Below, piece by piece: positions 8,714 to 16,733 of a DNA stretch of 42,544 nt. How positions within the stretch are numbered: position 1 is the first letter of the stretch; each line of letters starts with the position of its first letter. The stretch comes from JBJSXF01 sp046086225 (GTDB lineage Bacteria; Actinomycetota; Acidimicrobiia; IMCC26256; PALSA-610): positions 1 through 42,544 of the forward strand of contig JBJSXF010000064.1 in the NCBI GenBank assembly GCA_046086225.1. Direction: 5' to 3'. The position numbers and the translations under genes are program-made. The notes beneath the pieces are model-generated. The model had not been told where the DNA came from and made no database searches. It saw only the letters and a list, made by a program, of their open reading frames with translations.

Positions 8714-10750
8714 GTGGTGGACGGAGCCGATGCCGACGCCGAACGGGCGGCGGTGCTGCGGGCCGAGATCGCACACCACGACGAGCGTTACTACGCCCTC
8801 GACGAGCCCGAGATCTCCGACGCCGAGTACGACGAGTTGCTGCGCGAGCTGCGCGAGCTCGAAGCGACCCGGCCCGATCTCGTCACCGACGACTCCCCGA
8901 CCCGACGGCCGGGCGGTCGTCCGGTCTCGACCTTCGCGCCCGTCGGTCACCGGGTGCCGATGCTCTCGCTCGACAACGCTTTCTCCACCGAGGAGCTCGC
9001 CGCGTGGGCCGAGCGCATCGGTCGGCTCGTGCCCGATCCGGTGGGCTTCGTCGCCGAGCCGAAGCTCGACGGCCTCGCCGTCTCCCTCTGCTACGAGGCC
9101 GGGCGGCTCGTGGTGGGCGCGACCCGAGGTGACGGCGTCACCGGCGAGGACGTCACCGCGAACCTCCGCACGATCGCCGACATTCCGGCCCGGTTGATCG
9201 GCCCGGCTCCGGACCTGCTCGAGGTGCGGGGCGAGGTCTTCATGCCGCTCGCCGCATTCGAGGATCTGAACCGCCGTCAGGGCGAAGCCGGCGAGCGACT
9301 CTTCGCCAACGCGCGGAACGCGGCGGCGGGGAGCCTCCGCCAGAAGGACCCGCGGGTCACCGGCAGTCGCGACCTCGCGTTCTTCGCTTACCAGACCGGC
9401 GCGTGCGAGGGCGGTCCCGAGCTCGCGAGCCACGTCGACACGCTCGCCTGGCTGGCTGCGCTCGGGTTCCCGGTGAACCCGCGGATCGAGGCGCTCGCCG
9501 ATCTCGACGGCGTGCAGGACTTCTGCGCCCGGATGCTCGCCGACCGGCACGCCCTCGGCTACGAGATCGACGGCGTCGTCGTGAAGGTCGACGGGCTGGC
9601 CCAGCGGGCCGAGATGGGGTCGACCGCGCGGGCTCCCCGGTGGGCGATCGCTTACAAGTTCCCGCCCGAGGAGCGCACCACGGTGCTGCGCGACATCGCG
9701 GTGTCGATCGGACGCACCGGTCGCGCGACGCCGTTCGCGGTGCTCGAGCCGGTGCTCGTCGGCGGGGTCACCGTCGGCATGGCCACGTTGCACAACGAGG
9801 ACGACGTCGCCCGCAAGGACGTCCGCCCCGGCGACACCGTCATCGTGCGGCGGGCCGGTGACGTCATCCCCGAGGTCGTCGGTCCGGTGGCGGCCCGACG
9901 GCCGAAGGGCACCCGGCGCTGGCGCTTCCCGAAAGCCTGCCCCGAGTGCGGGGCCGCGCTCGTGCGGATCGAGGGTGAGGCCAACCATCACTGCGTCAAC
10001 TCCGACTGCCCGGCCCAGCGCGTCCAGCGGCTCGTGCACTGGGCGAGCCGGGGTGCCCTCGATATCGAGGGTCTCGGTGAGGAGCGGGTGCGGCAGTTCG
10101 TCGACGCCGGACTGCTCGTCGACGCCGCCGACGTCTACGACCTCACGGTCGAGCGCCTCGTGGGCCTCGAGCGGATCGGCGAGCGGTCGGCCGCGCTCCT
10201 CGTGGAGGCGGTGGACGCGTCGCGGGCGCAGCCGTTGTGGCGCGTGCTCGTCGGGCTCGGGATCAACCACGTGGGCCCGACCGCGGCCCGGGCCCTCGCC
10301 CGCTCGTTCGTCGATCTCGATGCGATCACGGCTGCCGACGAGGAAGCGCTCACGACGATCGAAGGCATCGGCCCGACCATCGCCCGCAGCCTCGTGGGTT
10401 GGACGGCGGTCGACCGCAACCGGACGCTCCTCGAGCGGCTGCGACTCGCGGGCCTCGAGCTCACGGGCGAGGAATCGGCCTCGCCGTCCGGCGAGGGCGC
10501 ATCGCTCACGGGGATGACGTTCGTGCTGACCGGATCGCTCGCCGGGCGCACTCGCGACGAAGCCGCCGCCGAGATCACGGCTCGCGGGGGCAAGGTGACC
10601 GGCAGCGTCTCCAAACGCACGACCTACGTGGTCGCGGGCGCCGATCCCGGTTCGAAGCTCACGAAGGCCGAGTCGCTCGGGGTGCCGGTGCTCGACGAGG
10701 CGGGCCTCGACGCGCTGCTCGCCGCCGGGCCCGACGTCAGCCGACCTTGA
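8714..10750 (+). CDS. ligA: NAD-dependent DNA ligase LigA
   Basis: A 678-residue replicative ligase sealing nicks with NAD+ as adenylate donor. Domains in order: Ia (HHDERYYALDEPEISDAEYD), adenylation domain with catalytic Lys117 in EPKLDGLAV, OB fold, a Cys4 zinc finger (CPECGAAL ... CVNSDCPAQ), helix-hairpin-helix repeats, and a C-terminal BRCT domain (LTGMTFVLTGSL). GTG 8714 is favoured over the adjacent GTG 8717 by the upstream TAGCCT. The last 14 nt overlap the end of the convergent gene at 10737. Confidence 0.97.
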   Translation: MVDGADADAERAAVLRAEIAHHDERYYALDEPEISDAEYDELLRELRELEATRPDLVTDDSPTRRPGGRPVSTFAPVGHRVPMLSLDNAFSTEELAAWAERIGRLVPDPVGFVAEPKLDGLAVSLCYEAGRLVVGATRGDGVTGEDVTANLRTIADIPARLIGPAPDLLEVRGEVFMPLAAFEDLNRRQGEAGERLFANARNAAAGSLRQKDPRVTGSRDLAFFAYQTGACEGGPELASHVDTLAWLAALGFPVNPRIEALADLDGVQDFCARMLADRHALGYEIDGVVVKVDGLAQRAEMGSTARAPRWAIAYKFPPEERTTVLRDIAVSIGRTGRATPFAVLEPVLVGGVTVGMATLHNEDDVARKDVRPGDTVIVRRAGDVIPEVVGPVAARRPKGTRRWRFPKACPECGAALVRIEGEANHHCVNSDCPAQRVQRLVHWASRGALDIEGLGEERVRQFVDAGLLVDAADVYDLTVERLVGLERIGERSAALLVEAVDASRAQPLWRVLVGLGINHVGPTAARALARSFVDLDAITAADEEALTTIEGIGPTIARSLVGWTAVDRNRTLLERLRLAGLELTGEESASPSGEGASLTGMTFVLTGSLAGRTRDEAAAEITARGGKVTGSVSKRTTYVVAGADPGSKLTKAESLGVPVLDEAGLDALLAAGPDVSRP

Positions 10751-11180
10751 AGCTCCAGCTGTAGGAGGCGACGAGGCCCTTCGCCCGGGCTTCCTCGGGC
10801 GTGCGGTACTCGCGGGGCCACCACTCGACCACGGCGTTGAGCGGACCCTCGGGGAGCTCGCGGTACTCCTTGCCCGGGCCGGGATCGAAGTAGAACTCGC
10901 CGAGGTTGGGGTCTCCCGAGATCTGATCGGCCGGGATCAGGCGTCCGCCGATCGTGAGCTGGCCCGAGTAGAGGGTCCGGAGCTGGGCGCCGATCCGGTT
11001 CTGGGGGAGGACGAGCTGCCCCTCGTCGGGGGAGAGGGCGACGATGTCGACCGGTCGCTTCGACTCGGCGGGCCCGTTGCGCTGGTTGAGTCCGGCGAAG
11101 ATCGCGAGGTTGACGACCAGGATCACCAGCACGGTCACGATCGCGAACCGGGCGGGATTGCGGGGCCGGGGGAGCGCCAT
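10737..11180 (-). CDS. Single-pass membrane-anchored protein of unknown function, 147 aa
   Basis: A short Arg/Pro-rich cytoplasmic tail is followed by one transmembrane helix (ARFAIVTVLVILVVNLAIFAG, about residues 10-30) and an extracellular domain of about 115 residues with no Cys. The domain contains LSPDEGQLVLPQNRIGAQL and WWPREYRTPEEA. I do not recognise it. ATG 11180 follows a TAGGTT hexamer by 8 nt, the local leaderless pattern. It converges on ligA with a 14-nt overlap and is divergent from the PASTA kinase, suggesting a possible cell-envelope context. Confidence 0.8.
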   Translation of the reverse strand: MALPRPRNPARFAIVTVLVILVVNLAIFAGLNQRNGPAESKRPVDIVALSPDEGQLVLPQNRIGAQLRTLYSGQLTIGGRLIPADQISGDPNLGEFYFDPGPGKEYRELPEGPLNAVVEWWPREYRTPEEARAKGLVASYSWSFKVG

Positions 11181-11188
11181 CGGGTTCG

Positions 11189-11194
11189 AACCTA
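11189..11194 (-). promoter_or_regulatory. -10 hexamer TAGGTT (minus), leaderless start at 11180
   Basis: On the reverse strand TAGGTT ends 8 nt before ATG 11180 with no Shine-Dalgarno site. Confidence 0.55.
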
Positions 11195-11275
11195 CCGGCG
11201 CGTGGGGCGGCGTCCCGAACGCGGCGCGTGCGGGTGCACTGCGGCGAGTGCCCCGTTCGTCACCCGGACGGCCGG

Positions 11276-11281
11276 TACCGT
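11276..11281 (+). promoter_or_regulatory. -10 hexamer TACCGT, leaderless PASTA-kinase start
   Basis: TACCGT ends 6 nt before ATG 11288; no ribosome-binding site. It argues against the longer frame opening at 11228. Confidence 0.6.
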
Positions 11282-11287
11282 TCCGGC

Positions 11288-13183
11288 ATGCCCGGGAGTG
11301 CCGCGAGCGACCTCACGGGCCGCCTTCTCGCCGGGCGGTACCTCCTCCACGGGGCGATCGGCACGGGGGCGAGCGGGCGGGTCCACCTGGCCCAGGACAC
11401 GCGTCTGCGGCGCCGCGTCGCGGTGAAGGTGCTGCACGCCGCCCTCGCCGACGACGCTGCGTTCCTGCGCCGGTTCCGGGCCGAGGCTCAGCTCGCCGCG
11501 TCCCTCCAGCACCCCCACATCGTGACGGTTCACGATTGGGGCGAGGACGATGTGCCGTTCATGGTGCTCGAGTTGTGCGCGGGCGGCAGCCTGCGGAGCC
11601 TGCTCGATGCCGGCACCCGCTGCTCGCTCGCCCAGGCCGCCCGCATCGGTCGGGACGTCGCCGGTGCGCTCGCCTACGCGAACGAGCGGGGCGTGCTGCA
11701 CCGCGACATCAAGCCCGCCAACCTCCTCTTCGACGAGCACGGCGAGGTTCGGGTCGCCGACTTCGGCTTGGCCCGGGCCCTGGCCGAGGCGAGCTGGACC
11801 GAGCCGACGGGTGGGGTGCTCGGCACGGCCCGCTACGCCTCGCCCGAGCAGGCGCAGGGCGGATCGCTCGACGGTCGATCCGATGCTTACGCGCTCGCGC
11901 TCGTCGTGGTGGAGTCGGTGACGGGCACGGTGCCCTTCGCGGCGGACACGACCATGGCCACGCTCGCCGCCCGCACCCGTGAGTCGCTCGTGGCCCCGGC
12001 GGCCATGGGTTCGCTCGGTCCGGTGGTCGAGCGGGCGGGGGCGCTCGACCCGGATGCCCGTTATCCCGATGCGGCGACCCTGCGCGCCGCGTTCGCCGAC
12101 GCCGGCGCCCGGCTGCCGGAACCCGAGCCGCTCGCGCTCACCGGTCTCGCCGACACGGTCGATCCCGACCCGACCCGTGCGGTCGTGATCACGCCGCCGC
12201 TCTTCGACCAGGACGCCCCGGTCTCCCCTCCGCCCGCCCGATCCGCGCCCGGTTCGTCGCCCGCCGCCGACGACGACGCTCGGGGTGAGCGGCGCCTCGT
12301 GCCTTTCGTCGTCGGTCTGGTGCTGCTCGCCACCGTCGGGCTCGCGGCGGCGGCGCTCACGCGCGCCGGGGCCGGCTCGACGACCCGCGCCGTCCCCGTG
12401 CTCGCCGGCCTGACGCGCGAACGGGCGGTGGCGCTCGCCGAGCGGTCCGGCTTCTCGGTCGAGGTCGGGTCGCGTCGCTCGGCACCCGACGCCGAGGGCA
12501 CGGTCGTGGCCCAGGATCCGGCGCCGGGCACGCTCACCACCGGCACGGCGATCGATCTCGTCGTGTCCTCCGGGCCGGCGCCGGTCGCGGTGCCCGAGGT
12601 CATCGGCGATCGCTGGGCGCTCGCCGCCGAGCGGCTCGCCGACGCGGGGGTGGTGCCCCGGCGGCGCGACGCGTACGACGACGAGCGTCCGGCCGGAGTG
12701 GTGATCGCCGTGGCCCCCGCGGCCGGGGTGACCGTCCCTCCGGGGTCGGCCGCCACGGTGACGGTGAGCAAGGGGCGGGCGCCGGTCGCGGTGCCGGCCG
12801 TCGCCGGGCGCACCTACGAGCAGGCCGCAGCGGCCCTGCGGTCCCGGGGTTTCGTACCGGCGCGGGGCGCCGCCGCGTTCTCGGCGACGGTGCCCAAGGG
12901 TGCGGTCGCGGGCACGGCTCCCGCCGCCGGGAAGGTGACCGCCTACGGCTCGCGCGTCACGATCGCGGTGTCGAAGGGCCCGGATCTCGTCACCGTGCCC
13001 GAGCTCGCCAACCTCACCCTCGACGAGGCATCGGCCGCGGCCGAGGCCCGGGGCCTCACCCTCGAGGTGGCGGGCACCTACAGCCGCGGGTTCGTGGTGG
13101 TGAGTCAGACCCCCGATTCGGGGAACCGTGTGCGCCGGGGCGCGACGGTGACCGTGCGGTTCGGGCCTTCATCGGTGCGCTGA
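11288..13183 (+). CDS. PASTA-domain serine/threonine protein kinase (PknB-like)
   Basis: A 631-residue transmembrane receptor kinase. The kinase domain has a Gly loop GTGASGRV, Lys47 in VAVKVL, HRDIKPANLL (Asp140), DFG at 158-160 and GTARYASPEQ. A Pro/Ala linker leads to one transmembrane helix near residues 338-360 (VPFVVGLVLLATVGLAAAAL), then four extracellular PASTA repeats of about 65-70 residues. PASTA domains bind muropeptides or lipid II, so it likely couples cell-wall state to growth and division. Start ATG 11288 begins 16 residues before the kinase fold. No phosphatase or division gene is adjacent, unlike the usual pknB cluster. Confidence 0.95.
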   Translation: MPGSAASDLTGRLLAGRYLLHGAIGTGASGRVHLAQDTRLRRRVAVKVLHAALADDAAFLRRFRAEAQLAASLQHPHIVTVHDWGEDDVPFMVLELCAGGSLRSLLDAGTRCSLAQAARIGRDVAGALAYANERGVLHRDIKPANLLFDEHGEVRVADFGLARALAEASWTEPTGGVLGTARYASPEQAQGGSLDGRSDAYALALVVVESVTGTVPFAADTTMATLAARTRESLVAPAAMGSLGPVVERAGALDPDARYPDAATLRAAFADAGARLPEPEPLALTGLADTVDPDPTRAVVITPPLFDQDAPVSPPPARSAPGSSPAADDDARGERRLVPFVVGLVLLATVGLAAAALTRAGAGSTTRAVPVLAGLTRERAVALAERSGFSVEVGSRRSAPDAEGTVVAQDPAPGTLTTGTAIDLVVSSGPAPVAVPEVIGDRWALAAERLADAGVVPRRRDAYDDERPAGVVIAVAPAAGVTVPPGSAATVTVSKGRAPVAVPAVAGRTYEQAAAALRSRGFVPARGAAAFSATVPKGAVAGTAPAAGKVTAYGSRVTIAVSKGPDLVTVPELANLTLDEASAAAEARGLTLEVAGTYSRGFVVVSQTPDSGNRVRRGATVTVRFGPSSVR

Positions 13184-13205
13184 CCCGGGCGTCGGCTCCC
13201 GGGTC
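13182..13205 (+). terminator. Hairpin at the end of the PASTA kinase gene
   Basis: GACCCGGG (13182-13189) and CCCGGGTC (13198-13205) form an 8-bp stem with an 8-nt loop starting within the stop codon. There is no T-tract, as in the other hairpins of this window. Confidence 0.45.
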
Positions 13206-13224
13206 CCGATCGCGTGGGGGCCTC

Positions 13225-13230
13225 TACGAT
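13225..13230 (+). promoter_or_regulatory. -10 hexamer TACGAT for the SDR gene
   Basis: TACGAT lies 52 nt before ATG 13283. The resulting short leader carries GAGGAGAGG, so this gene has a conventional ribosome site rather than a leaderless start. Confidence 0.4.
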
Positions 13231-13282
13231 GCGCGCCGCGGCGGTCGGACCCGACCGCGCGGAGTCGAGGAGAGGTGGTCCC

Positions 13283-14164
13283 ATGGGTGCGCTCGACGGA
13301 CGGGTCGCGATCATCACCGGCGCAGGGCGCGGCCTCGGCCGCGAGCACGCGCTGCTCTTCGCGGCCGAAGGCGCGAAGGTCGTGGTCAACGATCTCGGTG
13401 GCGACATGCGGGGTGAGGGTGGCGACCCCAGCCCGGCCCAGCAGACGGTCGATGACATCCGGGCCATGGGCGGCGAGGCCGTCGTCAACGGCGACAACGT
13501 CGCCGACTGGGAGGGGGCCGAGCGGCTCGTGCGCCAGGCGGTGGACACGTTCGGCGATCTCCACGTGCTCGTGAACAACGCCGGGATCCTCCGCGACCGG
13601 GTCATCATCAACATGACCGAGGCCGAGTGGGACGCGGTGATCACCGTGCACCTGAAGGGCCACTTCGCGCCGACGCGTCACGCCGCCGTGTACTGGCGCG
13701 AGCGGGTCAAGGCCGGGGCCGAGGTGCAGGCATCGATCATCCACACCACGTCGACGTCGGGGCTCTTCGCCAACCCGGGCCAGGCCAACTACGACGCGGC
13801 CAAGAGCGGCATCGCGACCTTCTCGCAGGTCTGTGCGAAGGAGCTGAGCCGCTACGGCGTGCGCTCCAACGCGATCGCGCCCGGTGCCCGCACCCGGCTC
13901 ACGGAGGCGACCCCGGGTCTCGGCGACGCGATCAAGCCGCCCGAGGAAGGCTTCGACACCTGGAACCCGGCGAACGTCTCGCCGTTCGTCGCGTACCTCG
14001 CAACGGCCGACTGCCCGATCACCGGTGAGTGCTTCATGGTGCAGGGCGGCACCGTGCAGCGCACGCCGTCGTGGTCGCGGGCCGAGAAGATCGAGAAGGC
14101 CGGACGCTGGACGATCGAGGAGCTGCGTGCCGCGTCGGCGACGCTGCTCCCGGCGGGGGAGTGA
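13283..14164 (+). CDS. Short-chain dehydrogenase/reductase, 3-hydroxyacyl-CoA dehydrogenase-like
   Basis: A 293-residue Rossmann-fold oxidoreductase. TGAGRGLG binds the nucleotide, NDLGG follows beta-2 (Asp suggests NAD(H) preference), NNAG and YDAAK supply the structural and catalytic motifs. The NDLGGDMRGEGG insert resembles the SDR unit of peroxisomal multifunctional enzyme type 2 and its mycobacterial relatives, so (3R)-hydroxyacyl-CoA or steroid side-chain intermediates are likely substrates. ATG 13283 has a good GAGGAGAGG site upstream. The convergent neighbour is an SCP2 domain, which in the eukaryotic enzyme is fused to this SDR. Confidence 0.88.
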   Translation: MGALDGRVAIITGAGRGLGREHALLFAAEGAKVVVNDLGGDMRGEGGDPSPAQQTVDDIRAMGGEAVVNGDNVADWEGAERLVRQAVDTFGDLHVLVNNAGILRDRVIINMTEAEWDAVITVHLKGHFAPTRHAAVYWRERVKAGAEVQASIIHTTSTSGLFANPGQANYDAAKSGIATFSQVCAKELSRYGVRSNAIAPGARTRLTEATPGLGDAIKPPEEGFDTWNPANVSPFVAYLATADCPITGECFMVQGGTVQRTPSWSRAEKIEKAGRWTIEELRAASATLLPAGE

Positions 14165-14173
14165 GCGGCTCGG

Positions 14174-14569
14174 CTACTCGGTGATGGCCTGGAGGGCCTC
14201 GGTGAGCGCGGGTGCGCCTCCCGGAGCCCCGCCGGCCGCGTGCATCATCAGCCTCGACATGTCGCCCTGGACCTTCACCCGGCCGGTCATGAAGGCGTTC
14301 ATCCCGGCCTGCGGGTTGCCGTCGACGAACACCTGACGGGCGGTCTCCATGTCGGTGGCGAGGAGCAGGTCGGCGCCGTCGGCGTGACCCTGGCCGAAGA
14401 TCGCGGCGCCGCCCTTGGCGCCCATGTGGAACCGGATCGGTTCGCCGTCGGCCGCGACCTCGAGGTTCATGACCAGATCGGTGGGCGGGGCGGCGGGCGC
14501 GTGCTCGCGGATGAGCGCGTCGGCTGCGGCGAACCAGGCATCGGAGAGGAACGGGTACTTGTCGGCCAC
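14174..14569 (-). CDS. SCP2 sterol-carrier-domain protein
   Basis: A 131-residue stand-alone SCP2-fold protein. The segment FHMGAKGGAAIFGQG-HADGADLLLATD and the C-terminal GRVKVQGDMSRLM are typical of the lipid/acyl-CoA-binding SCP2 fold. Role: carrying or presenting hydrophobic acyl or sterol ligands, probably to acyl-CoA enzymes. GTG 14569 is preceded by GAGGAGG at 5 nt. It converges on the SDR with 9 nt between stops. TACGAT (14603-14598, reverse strand) would give a leader of about 20 nt. Confidence 0.87.
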   Translation of the reverse strand: MADKYPFLSDAWFAAADALIREHAPAAPPTDLVMNLEVAADGEPIRFHMGAKGGAAIFGQGHADGADLLLATDMETARQVFVDGNPQAGMNAFMTGRVKVQGDMSRLMMHAAGGAPGGAPALTEALQAITE

Positions 14570-14597
14570 GGCGGCCTCCTCGGGAGGGGACGCGTCG

Positions 14598-14603
14598 ATC
14601 GTA
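14598..14603 (-). promoter_or_regulatory. -10 hexamer TACGAT (minus) for SCP2 gene
   Basis: Reverse-strand TACGAT lies 28 nt before GTG 14569, leaving a short leader that includes the GAGGAGG ribosome site. No clear -35. Confidence 0.4.
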
Positions 14604-14634
14604 CGCCACCGATCGGGGGATCGACCCGCGCCGG

Positions 14635-14640
14635 TAGCCT
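14635..14640 (+). promoter_or_regulatory. -10 hexamer TAGCCT, leaderless ferredoxin start
   Basis: TAGCCT ends 6 nt before GTG 14647; identical hexamer to that before ligA. Confidence 0.6.
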
Positions 14641-14646
14641 GCCGTC

Positions 14647-14955
14647 GTGGCGAACGGCACCCGGCTCGAGCGGATCGAGGCCCACGAGCGCAACGCCAAG
14701 TGGCGGAATCCGCCGCTGCGGATCGAGATGTCGGAGTGCATCAACTGCGATGCCTGCCTGCGTCACTGCCCGTCCCAGTTCGGGGCGATCTTCAACCACG
14801 GGGCCGACGTCGTGATCGTCCCCGAGCTCTGCAGCGGCTGCGACAAGTGCCTCCCCGCCTGCCCGGTCAACTGCATCCATCCCGACCCGGAGTGGACGCC
14901 CGCCCCGGCCGCGTGGTGGACCCTCCCGCTCGGCCCGCTCGACCCCTACAAGTAG
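14647..14955 (+). CDS. 2[4Fe-4S] ferredoxin-like protein
   Basis: A 102-residue protein with two cluster motifs, CINCDACLRHCP and CSGCDKCLPACP, each CxxCxxCxxxCP, separated by about 21 residues, plus an N-terminal helix of about 30 residues rich in charge and a Trp/Pro-rich tail. It should shuttle electrons in the cytoplasm; its partner is unknown. It sits directly upstream of gatC, and its TAG stop forms the first three bases of the gatC -10 hexamer. Why a ferredoxin heads the gatCAB cluster is not evident from sequence. Confidence 0.9.
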   Translation: MANGTRLERIEAHERNAKWRNPPLRIEMSECINCDACLRHCPSQFGAIFNHGADVVIVPELCSGCDKCLPACPVNCIHPDPEWTPAPAAWWTLPLGPLDPYK

Positions 14956-14958
14956 CGT
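14953..14958 (+). promoter_or_regulatory. -10 hexamer TAGCGT for gatC, built on the ferredoxin stop codon
   Basis: TAGCGT ends 8 nt before ATG 14967, and its first three bases are the ferredoxin TAG stop. This would give gatCAB its own leaderless promoter inside the cluster. Confidence 0.55.
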
Positions 14959-14966
14959 CTGCCGTC

Positions 14967-15269
14967 ATGGCCGAGCCCATCACCCGTGCCGAGGTCGAGC
15001 ACGTCGCCCGACTGGCCCGGCTCGCGCTCACCGACGCCGAGATCGACGCCCTGACCGGCGAGCTCGGGGCGATCCTCGGCCATGCGGCCGAGGTGTCGGC
15101 GATCGACACCGCCGATGTGCCGCCGACCGCGCACCCGCTCCCGCTCGTCAACGTGCTGCGGCCCGACGAGCCCCGACCGGGTGCCGACCGCGACGAGGTG
15201 CTCGGGGCGGCGCCTGCGGCCGAGGACGGCCGGTTCCGCGTGCCCCGCATCCTGGGGGAAGCCCCGTGA
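14967..15269 (+). CDS. gatC: Aspartyl/glutamyl-tRNA amidotransferase subunit C
   Basis: A 100-residue subunit that wraps around and stabilises GatA. The typical N-terminus (ITRAEVEHVARLARLAL) and the tail FRVPRILGE are present. ATG 14967 is set by homology and by the TAGCGT hexamer 8 nt before it. The stop overlaps the gatA GTG (GTGA at 15266-15269). Confidence 0.95.
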   Translation: MAEPITRAEVEHVARLARLALTDAEIDALTGELGAILGHAAEVSAIDTADVPPTAHPLPLVNVLRPDEPRPGADRDEVLGAAPAAEDGRFRVPRILGEAP

Positions 15270-16681
15270 GCACCAGCGCGGCGGGGATCGCAGCCGACGT
15301 CCGCGCCGGTCGGCGCCGGGCCCGTGACGTCGTGGAGGAGCACCTGGCGCGCATCGCGGCGAGCGAACCCGAGATCCACGCGTTCAACCTCGTGCTGGCC
15401 GAGGAAGCCCGGGCGGCCGCCGACGCCGTCGACGCGTCCGACGATCGCGGGCCGCTGGCGGGCGTGCCGATCGCGATCAAGGACAACCTCTGCACCCGCG
15501 GGGTCCCGACCACGTGCTCGTCGCGGATCCTCGCGGGCTGGCGACCCCCGTACGACGCGACGGTCGTGCGCCGGGTGCGCGACGCGGGTGCGGTGATGGT
15601 GGGCAAGACCAACCTCGACGAGTTCGCGATGGGTTCCTCGACCGAGAACTCGGCCTTCGGTCCGACCCGCAACCCGCGCGACCCGTCCCGGGTGCCCGGC
15701 GGGTCGAGCGGCGGTTCGGCGGCCGCGGTGGCGGCCGGGTTCGCGCCGCTCGCGCTCGGCTCCGACACCGGCGGCTCGATCCGTCAGCCCGCGGCGCTCT
15801 GCGGGGTCGTCGGCGTGAAGCCCACCTATGGCACCGTGTCGCGCTACGGCCTCGTCGCCTTCGCGTCGTCGCTCGACCAGGTCGGCCCCTTCGCCGCGAC
15901 GGTTGACGACGCTGCGCTGCTCCTCGACGTGATCCGGGGGCACGATCCGCACGACTCCACCTCGATTCCCGACACGCTCGCCCCGCTCGGCGATGCCGCC
16001 GATGTCACCGGGCTGCGGGTCGGGCTCATCGACGAGCTCGCCGGCCCCGAGGGCTTCGAGCCGGGTGTGCTCACCGCGATGCGCGCGGCCGCAACCGCAC
16101 TCGAGGCGCGCGGCGCCACGGTCGACACGGTGTCGCTGCCCTCGATGCGTTACGGCATCTCGGCCTACTACCTGATCGCCCCGGCTGAAGCGTCGTCGAA
16201 CCTCGCCCGTTACGACGGCGTGCGCTACGGACTGCGGGTCGAGGGCGACGACATTGCGTCGATGAACGCGGCGACCCGCGACGCCGGCTTCGGCCCCGAG
16301 GTGAAGCGGCGCATCATGCTCGGCACCTACGCCCTGTCGGCCGGGTACTACGACGCCTACTACGGCCAGGCCCAGCGGGTGCGCACGCTCATCGCCCGCG
16401 ATTTCGAGCGCGCCTACGAGCGTTTCGACGTGCTGCTGTCGCCCACGTCGCCCACTGTCGCCTTCCCGTTCGGGGCCAAGACCTCCGATCCGCTCGCCAT
16501 GTACCTGTGCGATGTCTGCACCGTGCCGGTCAACCTCTCGGGTCAGGCCGCGATGTCGGTGCCGTTCGGGGAGTCGGAGGGCTTGCCGGTGGGGGTGCAG
16601 GTGCTCGCCCCCGCGCTCGGCGAGCCGGTGATGTTCCGGGTGGCGCGTGCGCTCGAGCGCGCGACGCAGGGAGCGTCATGA
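15266..16681 (+). CDS. gatA: Aspartyl/glutamyl-tRNA amidotransferase subunit A
   Basis: A 471-residue amidase-signature glutaminase that releases ammonia from Gln for conversion of Glu-tRNA(Gln) and Asp-tRNA(Asn). The catalytic triad is visible: Lys72 (AIKDN), cis-Ser147 (GGSSGGS) and nucleophile Ser171 (SDTGGSIRQPA), with the same spacing as the Staphylococcus enzyme (75 and 24). It starts at GTG inside the gatC stop. The last codons (ATQGAS, stop) lie in the first copy of a 26-bp tandem repeat, so the natural C-terminus ends within a duplicated segment. Confidence 0.96.
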   Translation: MSTSAAGIAADVRAGRRRARDVVEEHLARIAASEPEIHAFNLVLAEEARAAADAVDASDDRGPLAGVPIAIKDNLCTRGVPTTCSSRILAGWRPPYDATVVRRVRDAGAVMVGKTNLDEFAMGSSTENSAFGPTRNPRDPSRVPGGSSGGSAAAVAAGFAPLALGSDTGGSIRQPAALCGVVGVKPTYGTVSRYGLVAFASSLDQVGPFAATVDDAALLLDVIRGHDPHDSTSIPDTLAPLGDAADVTGLRVGLIDELAGPEGFEPGVLTAMRAAATALEARGATVDTVSLPSMRYGISAYYLIAPAEASSNLARYDGVRYGLRVEGDDIASMNAATRDAGFGPEVKRRIMLGTYALSAGYYDAYYGQAQRVRTLIARDFERAYERFDVLLSPTSPTVAFPFGAKTSDPLAMYLCDVCTVPVNLSGQAAMSVPFGESEGLPVGVQVLAPALGEPVMFRVARALERATQGAS

Positions 16682-16707
16682 TGAGCGCGACGCAGGGAGC
16701 GTCGTGA
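16678..16707 (+). CDS. Mini-ORF 1 between gatA and gatB, 9 codons
   Basis: ATG at 16678 overlaps the gatA stop (ATGA) and the frame reads MMSATQGAS before TGA at 16705-16707. It has the GGGAG of repeat copy 1 upstream. It exists only because the repeat duplicates gatA's last codons. Whether it is translated is unknown; it is offered as a candidate coupling ORF, not as a functional peptide. Confidence 0.4.
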   Translation: MMSATQGAS

Positions 16708-16733
16708 TGAGCGCGACGCAGGGAGCGTCATGA
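16704..16733 (+). CDS. Mini-ORF 2 between gatA and gatB, 9 codons
   Basis: GTG at 16704 overlaps the stop of mini-ORF 1 (GTGA), and the frame ends SATQGAS with TGA at 16731-16733, overlapping the gatB ATG (ATGA). Together the two mini-ORFs make an unbroken chain of 4-nt stop/start overlaps from gatA to gatB. Confidence 0.4.
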   Translation: MMSATQGAS

